From positions 1 to 32,965 of the forward strand of contig JABFXC010000195.1 in assembly GCA_013361935.1 (NCBI GenBank): a stretch of DNA of 32,965 nucleotides, given 5' to 3'. Shown here piece by piece: positions 32,201 through 32,965 of the stretch. Position numbers and translations under genes: made by a program. The first letter of the stretch is position 1. The number at the start of each line of letters is the position of its first letter. Below the pieces are notes generated by a model. The model made no database searches and was not told the origin of the DNA. It worked only from the letters and a program-made list of their open reading frames with translations. Origin of the DNA: Gemmatimonadaceae bacterium (GTDB lineage Bacteria > Gemmatimonadota > Gemmatimonadetes > Gemmatimonadales > Gemmatimonadaceae).

Positions 32201-32965
32201 CTCGCCAGCGCGCGTTCGGCGGCGAGCCGCACGGCGTCGGTGCGGTCGTGCAGCGCCGTCGCGAGGAGCGTCGAGGCGCCGCGGTGGCGCATCCGGCCGA
32301 GCGCTTCGACGATCACGCAGCGCACGCCGTCGTCCGCGTCCTCCAGTCCGCGACCGATCCAGGCGAGCTGCGTCTCGCCCTGCCGCGCGAGCGCGGCGAC
32401 GACCGCGGTGCTCCGGCGCGGATCGGCGGCGAAGGCGAGCAGTCTCCCGATGGCCTCCTCGCTCGCGATGTCGCCCAGCGCGTGGATCGCCAGGTCGCGC
32501 AGCTCGGGATCGGCGTTCGCGGCGGCGATGCGCGCGATGGCCGGCACCGCCGACGACTCACGCCGTCTCGCGAGCGCGGCGACGGCGATGCGCCGGCGAT
32601 CGCGGTCCGCGGAATCGAGCGCGTCGACGAGAGGGGAGGCCGCCCCATGATCCGCGGTCGAGCCCAGCGCTTCGAGCGCCTGTCGGGCGACGATGTCGTC
32701 AGGGTCGCGGGTGAGCTTCGTCAGCAGCGCGACGCACTGCTCGTCGCCGATCTCCCCCAGCGCGTCGATCGCCGCGATCCGCACCGGGGGAACGGGGTCG
32801 GCGCCGGCGAGGTCGGCGAGCCAGGGAACCGACTCGGCGCTCGCCTGGCGGCCCGCCGAGCGCGCCGCGTAGTAGCGGACCCAGGGGTCCTCGTCGCGCG
32901 CGGCGGCGAGGAGCCGCGGGAGCGCGACGCTCGGGTCCACATGGGCGAGCGAGCGCGCCGCGGCC
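32197..32965 (-). CDS. HEAT-repeat protein (N-terminus beyond window edge)
   Basis: At least 255 residues of HEAT-like helical repeats of about 30 residues, for example PWVRYYAARSAGR, PVRIAAIDALGEIGDEQC, DIVARQALEALG, ELRDLAIHALGDIASEEA and GVRCVIVEALGRM. A GTG at 32940 could start translation, but the frame upstream (AARSLAHVDPSVALPRLLAA) is already repeat-like and open to the window edge, so the gene is taken as partial. Such repeats make protein-binding scaffolds. Being coupled to cheR suggests it organises this signalling cluster; its partner is unknown. Confidence 0.88.
   Translation of the reverse strand, partial: AAARSLAHVDPSVALPRLLAAARDEDPWVRYYAARSAGRQASAESVPWLADLAGADPVPPVRIAAIDALGEIGDEQCVALLTKLTRDPDDIVARQALEALGSTADHGAASPLVDALDSADRDRRRIAVAALARRRESSAVPAIARIAAANADPELRDLAIHALGDIASEEAIGRLLAFAADPRRSTAVVAALARQGETQLAWIGRGLEDADDGVRCVIVEALGRMRHRGASTLLATALHDRTDAVRLAAERALAR

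Overview
The window is a GC-rich bacterial chromosomal segment of ordinary, densely packed genes. No rRNA, tRNA, phage, IS element or CRISPR array was seen. High GC, many overlapping stop/start junctions (ATGA or GTGA), GTG starts, numerous secreted or lipoprotein hydrolases and the protein repertoire (ECF sigma with PDZ protein, GH172, M13 peptidase, cyanide-insensitive-type cytochrome bd, fused alpha/beta E1) suggest a soil-type Gemmatimonadota bacterium or a relative. This placement is inference; no marker gene is present.

Layout. 1-1240 (-): partial secreted beta-lactamase-fold serine hydrolase. 1707-3977 (+): ECF sigma factor, zinc-finger anti-sigma factor and double-PDZ protein in one operon. 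3988-9089 (-): GH172-like glycosidase, alpha/beta hydrolase, two matrixin-type metalloproteases, then, after a palindromic repeat, a thioredoxin-reductase-like flavoprotein. 9256-12678 (+): Gfo/Idh/MocA oxidoreductase, SDR, luciferase-like flavin oxidoreductase, and a rhodanese interrupted by an in-frame TGA exactly where the family has a conserved Cys. 12735-15136 (-): cydB and cydA of a bd-type quinol oxidase. 15137-16133: about 1 kb of non-coding repeat mosaic. 16134-18185 (+): M13 peptidase. 18262-18969 (-): PAP2 phosphatase. 19020-21441 (+): VanX-like D,D-dipeptidase lipoprotein and a NirK-type two-domain copper protein with a Tat/lipoprotein signal. 21515-21958 (-): group III truncated hemoglobin. 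22201-24356 (-): SDR and GH1-like glycosidase. 24402-25518 (+): a structured leader or small RNA, a cold-shock protein and an unrecognised protein. 25630-28020 (+): fused 2-oxoacid dehydrogenase E1. 28034-32965 (-): a tightly coupled chemotaxis-like operon, HEAT protein (partial), CheR, CheB, CheY-like, CheC, and a PAS histidine kinase.

The most interesting points are (1) the rhodanese gene 12340-12678, whose TGA codon 75 replaces a conserved Cys and is followed at a suitable distance by a hairpin resembling a bacterial SECIS, making it a candidate selenoprotein (or a fresh nonsense mutation); (2) the octamer CGTTAGGC, seen 12 times where about one is expected, read in several different ways by genes (Ala-Leu-Gly, Pro-Asn, Arg-stop) and mostly on the coding strand; (3) several families of palindromic intergenic repeats abutting stop codons, one of which encodes a protein C-terminus; and (4) a promoter, UUCG hairpin and terminator module directly upstream of the cold-shock gene.
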